Assembly: GCA_015228875.1 (NCBI GenBank)
Contig: JADGCS010000024.1
Coordinates: 1 to 47,311 of the forward strand
Direction of reading: 5' to 3'
DNA: 47,311 nt
From: Deltaproteobacteria bacterium
Lineage (GTDB): Bacteria; UBA10199; JADGCS01
Shown piece by piece: positions 1 through 7,988 of the stretch. Each line of letters starts with the position of its first letter. Positions within the stretch are counted from its first letter, which is position 1. The notes under the pieces were generated by a model, which had not been told where the DNA came from, did not search any database, and was given only the letters and a program-made list of their open reading frames with translations. The translations under genes and the position numbers were made by a program.

Positions 1-802
1 TGTTTGAGATGAGTTCCGCTGTGGCTTTTTCTTTGCTTAAAAGCTGTTGTTTGAGGTCCTCCTGCTTTGAGGCCTCCTGTTTGAGGATCTCTGCCTTGAA
101 GGCATCGAGTGCTTCTATTTCGTGCCGCATCTCGTTTTGCCTGGAAATGTCCAGGGCCTTAAGTTCGATGATGATGTCCTGTTGCTGTTTGATTTTGTCT
201 GAGAGTCGTGATTGTATGCTGGTTTCTCTTTTGATGATTTCTTCTTTGATAGCCTCGTGTTTTTCTGTTTGGTTTTTAAGCTCTTCTTGCCTGGCGATGC
301 CCTGTGTTTTTAGTCTTTCTATTTCTTTTTCCTGCGCGATGATCTGCTTTTTTTGTCTTTTGTGTTCTTTAAGGATTTCCTGGACCGAGGCCGTGTCGGG
401 TGTCGGTTTAAAAACAATTTTTTGCCGCATGTTTCTGTAGGCCATGAGGCTTTTTAACTTGATGTTTTGCAGGGACTTGTTTTGTTTTTCCGGCTCCGAA
501 ACTTCCGAAACTGCTGTGGTGGGTGGCGTGAGGGCCTCGATTTCAGACGCGAGTTTTTTATGCCTGTAGATGTGGACAATAATTTTTTCCAGAAGATTGT
601 AGGCAAAAAAGACAAGGACCCCCAGTGCGGCAAGAAAAAAAATGGCAGTGTAGACAAGATTGTCACTGTTGTTTAAGAAGTCGCTGCTTTTTTTTAAGAA
701 GGCAAGGCCATCTGTGGCACATGCGTGTTTGATGTTGTTTGAATAGGTCAGGGCGAGTGTCAATGCTGCAAGAACCCACTTGGTTGGTTTTGTTTTATTC
801 AT
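1..802 (-). CDS. Membrane-anchored coiled-coil protein, C-terminus cut off by window edge
   Basis: Translating the minus strand from an ATG at 802 gives an open frame that runs off position 1 without a stop. It starts MNKTKPTKWVLAALTLALTY, a basic, hydrophobic N-terminus like a signal peptide. A second hydrophobic segment lies near residues 52-72 (YTAIFFLAALGVLVFFAY). From about residue 130 the chain is rich in K, E, Q and L with heptad-like spacing, a long coiled coil. I do not recognise a family; an envelope or cytoskeletal scaffold is a guess. No Shine-Dalgarno sequence is visible. Instead a CAAGTTNNNAACTTG palindrome (805-819) lies directly upstream of the start. The gene is divergent from the flavoprotein gene at 930. 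Confidence 0.7.
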   Translation of the reverse strand, partial: MNKTKPTKWVLAALTLALTYSNNIKHACATDGLAFLKKSSDFLNNSDNLVYTAIFFLAALGVLVFFAYNLLEKIIVHIYRHKKLASEIEALTPPTTAVSEVSEPEKQNKSLQNIKLKSLMAYRNMRQKIVFKPTPDTASVQEILKEHKRQKKQIIAQEKEIERLKTQGIARQEELKNQTEKHEAIKEEIIKRETSIQSRLSDKIKQQQDIIIELKALDISRQNEMRHEIEALDAFKAEILKQEASKQEDLKQQLLSKEKATAELISN

Positions 803-804
803 TG

Positions 805-819
805 TCAAGTTGGTAACTT
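805..819. repeat. Solo CAAGTT/AACTTG palindrome next to a start codon
   Basis: CAAGTTGGTAACTTG has 6-bp arms around GGT and is the same 3' palindrome that ends the larger repeats at 2121, 6821, 7989 and 13098. Here it stands without the rest of the repeat, in the divergent region between the coiled-coil gene (start 802) and the flavoprotein gene (start 930). It could be an operator or a repeat remnant. Confidence 0.6.
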
Positions 820-929
820 GCTACAGAATTCTTGACTATGGGTCAACAGGGAAAAAAGGCGTGTTGGGGGAGAGAACCGATAAAACAGTGGTGTTTACAG
901 AATTGTTAATTTATACTTTGGACATCATC

Positions 930-2120
930 ATGAACGGCCATCAAATTAAGGTTGTCATTATAGGTTCGGGTCCTGCGGGACTCATGTGTGCTGCAAGGCT
1001 CGCAGAAAATACTAAATACCACATCACCATTTATGACCAACATGCCTGCCCCTCGCGCAAACTCATCATTGCCGGCAAGACGGGGCTCAATGTGGCGAGT
1101 GCGCTTCACCAAAGGGACATTATTAAAAACTACCGGGGGGGGGCAACCCATCACTTTAAACAGATTTTTGATCAATTTTCGAGAGATGATTGGGTGGGTT
1201 TTATTCATCAGATGGGTGTGAAGACTTTTGTGGGGGCCTCAAAAAAAATCCTTATCAAAGATCAGACGGCTGAGGCCTTTGTCGGGCACTGGATCCGGCT
1301 TCTTACAGAGAAGGGCGTTTGTTTTAAATTTAAACATCACTTCATCGATTTTTTGGATGAGGGTTCCGCAGTAAAGATTTTTTTTAAAGGCCGCGATGCC
1401 ATCAAGTGTGACCTGCTCTGTCTTGCACTGGGCGGCAAAAGTTATACAGATCATCATTTTGAATGGGTTGAGGCATTAAAGGACAAAGGCATTGTGATCC
1501 CCGAATTTAAGGCCTCCAATGTGGGTTATCAGGTCTTGTGGCCGGGGGACTTGTTAAAAGAGGCTGAGGGTCTGCCATTAAAAAATATCTCCCTTACGGT
1601 GGGCGCTGACGTGAGAAAGGGTGAGCTGGTCATCACAAGATACGGGTTGGAAGGCCCCCCTGTGTATGCCATCGGTTCACGGGGGACCGCGTATCTTGAT
1701 TTAAAACCAGACATGACAGAACAAGACATCAGGAACAGGTTAAAAGAAAACTTGAAAAAACTTTCGCCATACAGACTGGCGGTCCGGAGGCTGAATCTCT
1801 GCGCAGCCAGGCAGGCGCTTCTCTATCACTGTTTAAGCGGGACAGACAGGGAGAGTGTTGCGGGGTTGGTTAAAAAAATAAAAAAATTTCCAGTCACACT
1901 TGTGGGGCCCGCCGATATAAAGCGGGCCATATCCTGCGCGGGAGGGGTTTCCTTTGATTCTCTTGATGAGTCGCTTTGCCTTAAGGCCTTTCCCAGGGTA
2001 TTCTGTATGGGTGAGATGCTCGATTGGGACGCTCCAACGGGAGGTTTTTTGATTCAGGGCTGTGTGTCGCAGGGGGCCTACGTGGCAGGTAAAATAGAGG
2101 CGCGTTTTTCGGTGCCTTGA
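930..2120 (+). CDS. NAD(P)/FAD-dependent oxidoreductase, HI0933-like flavoprotein (PP_4765 type)
   Basis: A 396-residue flavoprotein. The N-terminal dinucleotide-binding motif VVIIGSGPAGLMCAARLAE (residues about 8-26) binds the FAD ADP moiety. SRKLIIAGKTGLN follows at the position where this family has RK-x-x-x-G-GLN. The C-terminal segment CMGEMLDWDAPTGGFLIQG is the conserved FAD-contacting end of the PP_4765 branch (TIGR03862, by memory). The substrate is unknown. The frame is open upstream to 780, but ATG 930 puts the GxGxxG motif at the usual distance from the N-terminus. There is no good ribosome binding site. It is monocistronic, followed by a repeat block and a convergent gene. Confidence 0.85.
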   Translation: MNGHQIKVVIIGSGPAGLMCAARLAENTKYHITIYDQHACPSRKLIIAGKTGLNVASALHQRDIIKNYRGGATHHFKQIFDQFSRDDWVGFIHQMGVKTFVGASKKILIKDQTAEAFVGHWIRLLTEKGVCFKFKHHFIDFLDEGSAVKIFFKGRDAIKCDLLCLALGGKSYTDHHFEWVEALKDKGIVIPEFKASNVGYQVLWPGDLLKEAEGLPLKNISLTVGADVRKGELVITRYGLEGPPVYAIGSRGTAYLDLKPDMTEQDIRNRLKENLKKLSPYRLAVRRLNLCAARQALLYHCLSGTDRESVAGLVKKIKKFPVTLVGPADIKRAISCAGGVSFDSLDESLCLKAFPRVFCMGEMLDWDAPTGGFLIQGCVSQGAYVAGKIEARFSVP

Positions 2121-2254
2121 TGTATAGGAATTTCAAAGTTGACAGAACGCGGGTGCGTACCTAGCAAAATGAAGGAATTCAACCGCGTCAAAGTCAAGTT
2201 AGTAACTTGCAAAATGGAGGAATTCAACCGCGTCGTAGTCAAGTTGGTAACTTG
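2121..2254 (+). repeat. Intergenic repeat family B, with partial tandem duplication
   Basis: Starts TGTATAGGAATTTCAAAG, then TTGACAGAACGCGGGTG, a spacer, CAACCGCGTCAAAG and the palindrome CAAGTTAGTAACTTG (ends 2209). The 3' half is then repeated, ending CAAGTTGGTAACTTG at 2254, followed by a run of eight T. ACGCGGGTG and CAACCGCGT can pair with one mismatch. Related copies lie at 6821, 7989 and 13098. It separates two convergent genes, so here it may also act as a weak terminator. Confidence 0.85.
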
Positions 2255-2498
2255 ATTTTTTTTACCTCATGCGTTTCATTGTGGGGGGATTTAATGTGGT
2301 GTCCCTGTTTCGAGCGGAAACGACGGTTGTGTCGAGGGGACTCTGTCGTGCTACAATGACGCTGTTAATATGTCGTGTCTGGATTAGACAGTTGTGTCAT
2401 CATGAGATGGCTCACGATCTTTGCTGCATTGTCGAGAGTTATGATTGACCCTGTAGATTTCATCAAACAGGGGTGGCACCGTTTTTTCAGTTTAAGTT
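2255..2498. other. Non-coding gap between convergent genes
   Basis: No convincing ORF, RNA gene or repeat was seen in these 244 bases between the family B repeat and the 3' end of the metallophosphoesterase gene. Base composition is ordinary. Confidence 0.5.
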
Positions 2499-3398
2499 TT
2501 ACCCTATCTCAATCAAAGATATTTCTGGAGGGGAATTAAATCTCATTTTAAAGGTGTGTCCCAGGCCCCTGTTGACATAGATTTGTTTTCGTTCGGAGAT
2601 GCGGTGCAGGCCGCGTCTGAAATGTTTTTTTATCATCGGGGTGGTGAGAGAACCAATCAGCGGCCATGAGACTTGTCCGCCGTGCGAATGACCGGAGAGC
2701 ATCAGGTCGTATCCCCTCTCAACCAGCCCTGCGGTATCGGGGTTGTGCGACAGCACAATGGTGGGAAAATGAGTGTTGACGCCTTCAAACGCCTCGATGG
2801 GGTCAAACATCCCGGACCAGAGGTCATGCAGGCCCGTCAGGTTGAACCCCTGCCCGCGGTATTGGAGCCTGATGGTCTCGTTGGTGAGGATGGTGATGTT
2901 GTTTTTGTCAAAGGTGTGTTTGACAATCCTGTAATCAATGGGGTCGTTTCCGATTTTGCCGGGGTAGCAACTGCCGTAATCGTGGTTGCCAAAGCAGCCA
3001 AAGATCCCCAGAGGAGCGCGCATGCGGGAGAGCATGGCGGGGAGTTGATGGATATAATCCGGGTCCCACTGATAATAGTCCCCTGTCAGGACAATCAGGT
3101 CGGGGTTGAGCGCATTCACAATGTCTATGGCCCGGTTAAAGTATCTGTTGTTTCTGTTGGTCGGTCCGTAATGCAGATCGGACAGCTGTATGATTTTAAG
3201 CCCTGCAAGGTCAGCGTGTTCGTTTGCGATGGTGATCTTGAGTCGCTCCAGCTTAAGCCGTCGTGTGGCGAGGAGACAGGAGTACGCGCCAATGACAGGC
3301 AGCCCCACAACGATGGTTGCTGTTGTGATGGCCCTGACGGTTTTTTTATGGTGCAGTTGTCTTACATATTCTTTAAAGGGGGAGTGTGAAGGACGCAT
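2499..3398 (-). CDS. Membrane-anchored metallophosphoesterase (YaeI/YkuE-like)
   Basis: A 299-residue calcineurin-like phosphoesterase. The N-terminus is basic, followed by one hydrophobic segment (about residues 24-46) that would anchor it in the inner membrane or act as an export signal. The metal-binding blocks are in order: QLSDLHYG (D-x-H), LTGDYYQW (GD), FGNHDYGS (GNHD), LSHNPD and SGHSHGGQ (GHxH). This set of two-metal ligands is complete. Relatives such as YaeI and YkuE hydrolyse lipid or phosphodiester substrates at the envelope. ATG 3398 is chosen; a GTG two codons upstream (3404) is possible. Transcription converges on the flavoprotein gene; Maf lies upstream on the same strand, 38 bases away. 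Confidence 0.85.
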   Translation of the reverse strand: MRPSHSPFKEYVRQLHHKKTVRAITTATIVVGLPVIGAYSCLLATRRLKLERLKITIANEHADLAGLKIIQLSDLHYGPTNRNNRYFNRAIDIVNALNPDLIVLTGDYYQWDPDYIHQLPAMLSRMRAPLGIFGCFGNHDYGSCYPGKIGNDPIDYRIVKHTFDKNNITILTNETIRLQYRGQGFNLTGLHDLWSGMFDPIEAFEGVNTHFPTIVLSHNPDTAGLVERGYDLMLSGHSHGGQVSWPLIGSLTTPMIKKHFRRGLHRISERKQIYVNRGLGHTFKMRFNSPPEISLIEIG

Positions 3399-3436
3399 TC
3401 CCACAGTATAGCATGAAAAACAGATATTGCCAGCAA

Positions 3437-4114
3437 TTATTGCCTGCTGTTTAAAATTTTTTCAAGCAGAGGTCCTATTTTTTCCGTCGGGAGTCCCATA
3501 ACATTGTGATAAGAGCCTTCGATGCTGTGGATAAATGCACGCCCCGCCCCTTGAACAGCGTAGGCACCGGCCTTATCCATGGGTTCTTTTTTGCAACTGT
3601 AGTCGGTGATTTGTTTTTTGGTCAGATGATAAAAGTGGACCCTTGATGTGTCGTGACCGGTACGGGTGATGACCCTTTGACGTTCACCGGAGCGTATGAT
3701 GACGAGGGCGTAAGCGGTGATGACCCTGTGCACCTTGCCGCTTAAGGCGGTGAGGATCTGTGCCGCGTGTTTGTGGTCCTTTGGCTTGGGATAGATTGTT
3801 TTACCGAGGACAACAATGGTATCGGCCGATAAGATCACTGTCTTGTGACTTGTCCCCGCATCAGGCGGAGAGGGGGGCAGACGGCTTGAAACAGCCAACC
3901 CCTTTTCAAGGGCCATGCGTCTTGTGTATTGAAGGGCCGATTCGTTTTTAAAGCGTGTTTCGTCGATGTCCGCTGGTATGATGTCAAAATTTCTGACAGA
4001 AGTGTCAATATTTTGTAACAAGTGTCGCAAGAGTTTTTTTCTGCGCGGGGATTGGCTGGCAAGTATGAGTCTGTACGGGTGCTGTTTATGTGGGGTGGTT
4101 GCTTTTTTTGTCAT
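3437..4114 (-). CDS. maf: Maf-family nucleoside triphosphate pyrophosphatase
   Basis: A 225-residue Maf-type house-cleaning enzyme expected to hydrolyse non-canonical or methylated NTPs to NMP and PPi. The N-terminal signature LILASQSPRRKKLL is the conserved (L/A)ASxSPRR motif of the active site. ILSADTIVVL corresponds to the conserved ADTxV block and SYHNVMGLPTE to the C-terminal N-V-x-GLP motif. The start ATG 4114 gives the usual short leader before LASQSP; a TTG at 4132 would only add a few residues. The same-strand metallophosphoesterase gene follows downstream. Confidence 0.92.
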   Translation of the reverse strand: MTKKATTPHKQHPYRLILASQSPRRKKLLRHLLQNIDTSVRNFDIIPADIDETRFKNESALQYTRRMALEKGLAVSSRLPPSPPDAGTSHKTVILSADTIVVLGKTIYPKPKDHKHAAQILTALSGKVHRVITAYALVIIRSGERQRVITRTGHDTSRVHFYHLTKKQITDYSCKKEPMDKAGAYAVQGAGRAFIHSIEGSYHNVMGLPTEKIGPLLEKILNSRQ

Positions 4115-4147
4115 GGAAAAAAATGATTTCAACTTTCTTTAAATTAT

Positions 4148-4309
4148 TGCTAGGAGCCTGTCGGACAACTCCTGTTTCTCCGGAAGTTTGAAAATTTTGC
4201 CGCTTGCAAAATATTTCAAACCCTGAAAAATCATGTCTTTACGTTTTGTCACGGGACATGATTTTTCAGGACTCCTCCGAAACAAGAGTTGTCCGACAGG
4301 CTCCTAGCA
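4148..4309. repeat. Hairpin element H1: terminal inverted repeat plus two internal hairpins
   Basis: A perfect 24-bp inverted repeat at the ends (4148-4171 with 4286-4309; outer bases TGCTAGGAGCCTGTCGG). Inside are hairpin 1 (4186-4221, arms GTTTGAAAATTTTGC / GCAAAATATTTCAAAC, loop about 4 nt) and hairpin 2 (4222-4237 with 4255-4270, perfect 16-bp arms CCTGAAAAATCATGTC / GACATGATTTTTCAGG). The drawn fold is a three-way junction. A second copy lies at 22269-22420 with compensating differences in the stems. No ORF inside. It is either a transposase-less mobile element (MITE-like) or a structured RNA element. Confidence 0.9.
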
Positions 4310-4426
4310 GTGACCACGGGGCCAAGGGCGCCCGTACCCAATCTTGCGAAGAGGTTTTGCTTGAGGCGCGACGGTCTGTCCATGAGCTTCTTTGTTAGAG
4401 AAAATCATTTCGGAAGGCAAGTATTC

Positions 4427-4960
4427 ATGTTGAAGTACGTTACGTCACTCATCTTGTTTTTTTTTCTCACAGGTTGTTTTGCAGGTATTTATAAACAGGG
4501 GTCTGTTGTCGGGTATCACAATCACACAGTCCAGACCAGGGGTGGGGCTTTTAAAATAGGCCCTCTGCCGTCGTATTGGCGGAACAAAAAAATCAAATAC
4601 AGGGCTGTTTTTTTTGTCAACGCCCGCGACCATTCCAGCATCACGATTGATTCGTGGTGTCAGGGGGCCTGCGACGATGCCTCGCTTTCTGTCCTCACCG
4701 ATCAGCTCACCAGAGGGATTGCCGATTATAAAATCACGCAAAGAACCGTCTCGCAACTGGCAGGTAGAGATGTCTTGCAGACAGAGGCCTTGGGGACTGT
4801 GGATGGACGCCGGGTCTTTCTCTCGTTTTATGTCCTTAAAATGAATCACTGTGTTTTTGACTTTGTTTATGTCTCAGAACCCGGTCGCCTGGAGTATTAC
4901 GGCGAATTTAAACACATGGTCCAGGGTTTTAAATTTGTAAAGGGGCCTGACGTGTTGTAA
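4427..4960 (+). CDS. Putative lipoprotein of unknown function
   Basis: A 177-residue protein with a lipoprotein signal peptide: MLKYVTSLILFFFLTGCFAG, where LTGC is a lipobox and the Cys would be acylated. The mature part has no motif I recognise. It contains CQGAC and SFYVLKMNHCVFDFVYVS, a beta-rich pattern. The start ATG 4427 is supported by GGAAGG eight bases upstream and by the signal peptide starting there; upstream in-frame sequence comes from element H1 and is not expected to be translated. It lies 20 bases upstream of mlaE on the same strand, so a role with the Mla lipid-transport operon is plausible but inferred only from position. Confidence 0.75.
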   Translation: MLKYVTSLILFFFLTGCFAGIYKQGSVVGYHNHTVQTRGGAFKIGPLPSYWRNKKIKYRAVFFVNARDHSSITIDSWCQGACDDASLSVLTDQLTRGIADYKITQRTVSQLAGRDVLQTEALGTVDGRRVFLSFYVLKMNHCVFDFVYVSEPGRLEYYGEFKHMVQGFKFVKGPDVL

Positions 4961-4980
4961 CGTTACGGCACTCCCAGCAT

Positions 4981-5817
4981 ATGGCGTCCGATCAAGACAA
5001 TAACACCGAGATCCCGGCAGAACACGAGGTTCACAAGTCTGTTCAGACACTCCTGCAGAAGTCAGGGGAGGTGGCACTGGATTTTGTCACTTATCTTGGC
5101 GGTATTGTCGTGATGGTCTTCGAGATGGCGCGGTGTGTTTTTGTTTATCCTGTTGATTTTAAGTATGTCATTCGTCAGTTGTACGACATCGGTGTCAAAT
5201 CCCTTGTCCTGGTCAATCTTGTGGCCGTGTTTACCGGGATGGTTGTAGCACTGCAGTTTGTGGTGGGGCTCAAGCGCTTTGGTCTGCAGTTGTACGCGGG
5301 CCAGGTTGTGGGTATTGCCATCACACGCGAGCTGGGACCTGTGCTGACGGCCTTGATGGTGGCGGCCCGGGTGGGTTCGGGGATTGCCGCAGAGATTGGG
5401 TCGATGAAGGTCTCGGAGCAGGTCCTTGCCATCAGGGCGATGGGGGGCAGTCCGATTGCAAAGTTGGTGATCCCGCGTGTGCTGGTCACAACGATCGCCA
5501 CACCGATCTTGACTATCATTTCGATCTTTGTGGGGATCTTTGGCGGGATGGTCATCTCGATGATCGAGGCGGGTGTGACGGCGCAGTTTTATATCGAACA
5601 GATACAGTCAACGGTCAAAATGTATGATTTTATGAGCGGGGTTGGCAAGACCGTGTTTTTTGGTTTTTTTGTGGGCATCATTGCCTGTTATCAGGGGCTC
5701 AAGACCACCCGCGGGACCAAGGGGGTGGGGGATTCCACGACCTTTACGGTGGTGCTTTGCTCCATGGTTATTTTTGTGTCCGATTTCTTTTTGACCAAAC
5801 TTTTTTTATTGTTCTAA
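4981..5817 (+). CDS. mlaE: MlaE-family ABC transporter permease
   Basis: A 278-residue inner-membrane permease of the Mla/Mce lipid transport system, which moves phospholipids between inner and outer membranes. It has the family arrangement: an N-terminal amphipathic part, then several hydrophobic helices and the conserved block ITRELGPVLTALMVAARVGS (residues about 115-134) followed by AAEIGSMKVSEQ, the EAA-like loop that contacts the ATPase. Length matches the family (about 260-280). ATG 4981 lacks a clear Shine-Dalgarno sequence. It is followed by repeat L1 and then mlaF. Confidence 0.93.
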   Translation: MASDQDNNTEIPAEHEVHKSVQTLLQKSGEVALDFVTYLGGIVVMVFEMARCVFVYPVDFKYVIRQLYDIGVKSLVLVNLVAVFTGMVVALQFVVGLKRFGLQLYAGQVVGIAITRELGPVLTALMVAARVGSGIAAEIGSMKVSEQVLAIRAMGGSPIAKLVIPRVLVTTIATPILTIISIFVGIFGGMVISMIEAGVTAQFYIEQIQSTVKMYDFMSGVGKTVFFGFFVGIIACYQGLKTTRGTKGVGDSTTFTVVLCSMVIFVSDFFLTKLFLLF

Positions 5818-5953
5818 CCCGCATAAAGCGGAGTGCATTGCGATCAAACATGAAAGATTTCATGTTTGGCGCTATGCGCCAGATACTGCGCGGGCTGGCA
5901 CCTCGTAAAATATTGTTGCTGAAACGCGTAGAAAAAACCTACTTAGGTTCTAA
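5818..5953 (+). repeat. Repeat L1 (palindromic element, interrupted copy) between mlaE and mlaF
   Basis: Begins CCCGCATAAAGC right after the mlaE stop and ends with the palindrome AACCTACTTAGGTT. It matches the copies at 18735, 25075 and 46576, except that about 50 bases are inserted after the first 12. That insert itself contains a perfect 11-bp inverted repeat (CAAACATGAAA / TTTCATGTTTG) and GGCGC/GCGCC. After the insert the shared core resumes with GCGCGGGCTGGCACC and GAAACGCGTAGAAAAAACC. The core part is open in the mlaF frame. Confidence 0.85.
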
Positions 5954-5986
5954 GGCCTGTCGGGAAAGTCGCTGTTTTCAAGGCTT
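5954..5986 (+). repeat. Possible orphan end of a hairpin element
   Basis: GGCCTGTCGGGAAAG followed by CGCTGTTTTC closely resembles the left arm of element H2 (GTCTGTCGGGAAAG, CCTGTTTC). No matching right arm or internal hairpins follow before mlaF at 6003. It abuts repeat L1, so two repeat families meet here. It may be a decayed or truncated copy. Confidence 0.45.
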
Positions 5987-6002
5987 GCGCAATAATACAA
6001 AC

Positions 6003-6746
6003 ATGACGACCGTGATCGAATTTAAAAACGTTGTTAAATCATTTGAGGGAAAAAGCGTCATTGACGGGATGAGTTTTTCTGTCAATCAGGGCGAAACCTT
6101 CTGTGTGATTGGTGGTTCGGGGACAGGCAAGAGCGTGACCCTCAAACTTCTTCTGGGTCTTTTGCCCGTTGATGCGGGGGAGGTTTATTTTAAGGAACAG
6201 CTTATCAATGATCTGGATGAACTTAAGCTCAATCGCATCAGGCAGAGTTTTGGCATGGTCTTTCAGGGTTCCGCGTTATTTGATTCGATGACTGTTTTTG
6301 AAAATGTGGCCTACCCTCTTTATGAGTTGAATAAATACAACGATGAAGAGATCGAGCGGATTGTGAGGGAGAAGCTTGCTGTTGTTGATCTTGTGGACAC
6401 CGAGGATCTCTATCCCGCGGATTTATCGGGGGGGATGAGAAAGAGGATTGGTGTGGCACGGGCACTGGCAACCGACCCGCAGGTGATCTTGTACGATGAA
6501 CCAACGGCAGGTCTTGACCCCGCAAACGTCAACAGGATTGATCATCTTATCTTGAATCTGCAAAAAAGATTTGCTGTCACTTCGATTCTTGTCACTCACA
6601 ATATGGAGAGTGTTTACAGGGTGGCGGATCGGGTGGCCCTTTTGCATAACAAAAAAATCGGGTACGTGGGCACGTTAAAGGACTTTCAAAACACGGCAAA
6701 TGTGCTTGTGAGACAATTTGTAGATGGCGAGCTTGGTGCAGAATGA
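6003..6746 (+). CDS. mlaF: MlaF-family ABC transporter ATP-binding protein
   Basis: A 247-residue ATPase that powers the Mla lipid transporter. Walker A GGSGTGKS (residues 37-44), Q-loop VFQGSALFDS, ABC signature LSGGMRKR (the M after SGG is typical of Mla ATPases), Walker B VILYDEPTAGLDP and switch His in LVTHNM are all present. The start ATG 6003 gives MTTVIEFKNV, the normal family N-terminus. The frame is open upstream to 5757 through repeat L1, so an N-terminal extension cannot be fully excluded but is unlikely. mlaE lies upstream and mlaD downstream, each separated by a repeat. Confidence 0.94.
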   Translation: MTTVIEFKNVVKSFEGKSVIDGMSFSVNQGETFCVIGGSGTGKSVTLKLLLGLLPVDAGEVYFKEQLINDLDELKLNRIRQSFGMVFQGSALFDSMTVFENVAYPLYELNKYNDEEIERIVREKLAVVDLVDTEDLYPADLSGGMRKRIGVARALATDPQVILYDEPTAGLDPANVNRIDHLILNLQKRFAVTSILVTHNMESVYRVADRVALLHNKKIGYVGTLKDFQNTANVLVRQFVDGELGAE

Positions 6747-6820
6747 AAGTTTTTTTGCAATGGTCCAAGGTTGTTGAAGTCAGGTGGTTTTTTTCTTCTG
6801 GCAGGCCTGATTTAATTTAA

Positions 6821-6935
6821 TGTATAGGAATTTCAAAGTCGACAGAGCGCGGGTGCATATCTCGCAAAATGGAGGCATTCAACCGCGTCCCCAAGGGGAT
6901 TTCCTTCGGGGCATCACAGTCAAGTTAGTAACTTG
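6821..6935 (+). repeat. Intergenic repeat family B, copy with inserted small hairpin
   Basis: Same start as the 2121 copy (TGTATAGGAATTTCAAAG), GAGCGCGGGTG, CAACCGCGT and the final CAAGTTAGTAACTTG palindrome. Between CCGCGT and the palindrome lies an extra hairpin-like stretch (CCCCAAGGGG then CCTTCGGGG). It occupies the mlaF-mlaD gap, ending 35 bases before the mlaD start. Confidence 0.85.
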
Positions 6936-6970
6936 TGATTTCAATTGAAGTCTTTCATTGAAATGATTAT

Positions 6971-7867
6971 GTGGTTTCTCGCGTGAAAAAAACCAAAGAG
7001 CAGATTCAGGTGCAGGTGGGGGCCTTCTTGGCGATAGGAATTTTATTATTTATGGCTGCCATATTTATGCTGGGTTCCAAGACAAGCCTCTTTCAAACGC
7101 ATTACAATCTTATTTCGTATTTTGACGACATCAGCGGTCTGCGTGTGGGGGCTCCCGTGCAGCTTGTGGGGATGAATGTTGGTTTTATTGATAACATCTC
7201 CTTTGAAGACCGTGAGGTCATCACCATCGATCCTGATCATCTCAAAGCAGATAAAACCACCGAGGAGGCAAGCCGCAAAAAAATCATTGTCAAGGTCCGG
7301 GTCTCCATGAAAATCGACACCCAATATCAGGAGAGGATCCGGCAGGACTCCGTTGCCAGTGTGGTCACGCAGGGTCTGCTTGGTGACAGGATGGTTTACA
7401 TTACTGTGGGCTCGGACGAGGGGCGTGTACTCAAGAGCGGCGAAGAAATCATCAACGTAAAAAATCCCACCGGGTTTACACAGCTTGTAGAAAAAGGCGA
7501 CGACCTCATGATCGATGCCAAATCGTTCGTCAAAAATACAGATGCGGTCGCTGTCAATGTCAATCAGATTTTACAGGAGATTATCGGGGGTAGCGGGCTT
7601 GTGCACGATGTTATCTACGATCCACAAAGTGCCAAAACCATTTCTCAAGTGAATCACATTCTTGAACAACTGGGTATGGCCAGCACAAATCTGGCGCACA
7701 TCTCCGGTAAAATTGACAACGGCAAAGGTACGTTAGGGGCGCTTGTAAACGACGATTCGCTGTATCACGACATCAAAACGCTGATGGGCAAGGCAAACAG
7801 GAACAGGCTCATTCGTTCGATCGTCAGATACACACTGCAAACAAAAGATAAAGAACAATTGAAATAA
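6971..7867 (+). CDS. mlaD: MlaD/MCE-domain lipid-binding protein
   Basis: A 298-residue periplasmic-facing substrate-binding component of the Mla system. One N-terminal transmembrane helix (about residues 16-33, VGAFLAIGILLFMAAIFML) is followed by the MCE domain: LISYFDDISGLRVGAPVQ and LVGMNVGFID match the conserved G-L-x-x-G-x-x-V-x-x-x-G-v-x-v-G pattern. The rest is a helical tail common in longer MlaD proteins. It starts at GTG 6971 (a second GTG at 6983 is possible); the neighbouring ATG at 6969 is in another frame and stops at once. It completes an E-F-D operon; mlaC and mlaB are not in the window. Confidence 0.9.
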   Translation: MVSRVKKTKEQIQVQVGAFLAIGILLFMAAIFMLGSKTSLFQTHYNLISYFDDISGLRVGAPVQLVGMNVGFIDNISFEDREVITIDPDHLKADKTTEEASRKKIIVKVRVSMKIDTQYQERIRQDSVASVVTQGLLGDRMVYITVGSDEGRVLKSGEEIINVKNPTGFTQLVEKGDDLMIDAKSFVKNTDAVAVNVNQILQEIIGGSGLVHDVIYDPQSAKTISQVNHILEQLGMASTNLAHISGKIDNGKGTLGALVNDDSLYHDIKTLMGKANRNRLIRSIVRYTLQTKDKEQLK

Positions 7868-7988
7868 CAAATTGTTACATGTTAGAATGGGCGCAGGGTT
7901 ATTTTCCATAACAGCCTGTCCAAAAAAACGGGATTTTGTAGCATTGTTACATTGAGCGCGGCACAGAGCATAACGATTGATAACTCAA

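Noticed and set aside
9..440. Open frame on the plus strand near the left edge, rich in C, S and L
   Set aside because: It is the antisense of the coiled-coil gene on the minus strand, whose codon use and heptad pattern are far more protein-like.
2121..2254. Possible CRISPR-like repeat array in the family B region
   Set aside because: Repeats are partly palindromic and variable, only two partial units, no regular spacers and no cas genes.
5757..6002. N-terminal extension of MlaF through repeat L1
   Set aside because: The extension overlaps mlaE and repeat DNA; ATG 6003 gives the family's normal N-terminus. Kept only as a remark.
7905..7935. CAGCCTGTCCAAAAAAACGGG as another hairpin-element end
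   Set aside because: Only eight bases match the H1 end and no inverted partner is nearby.
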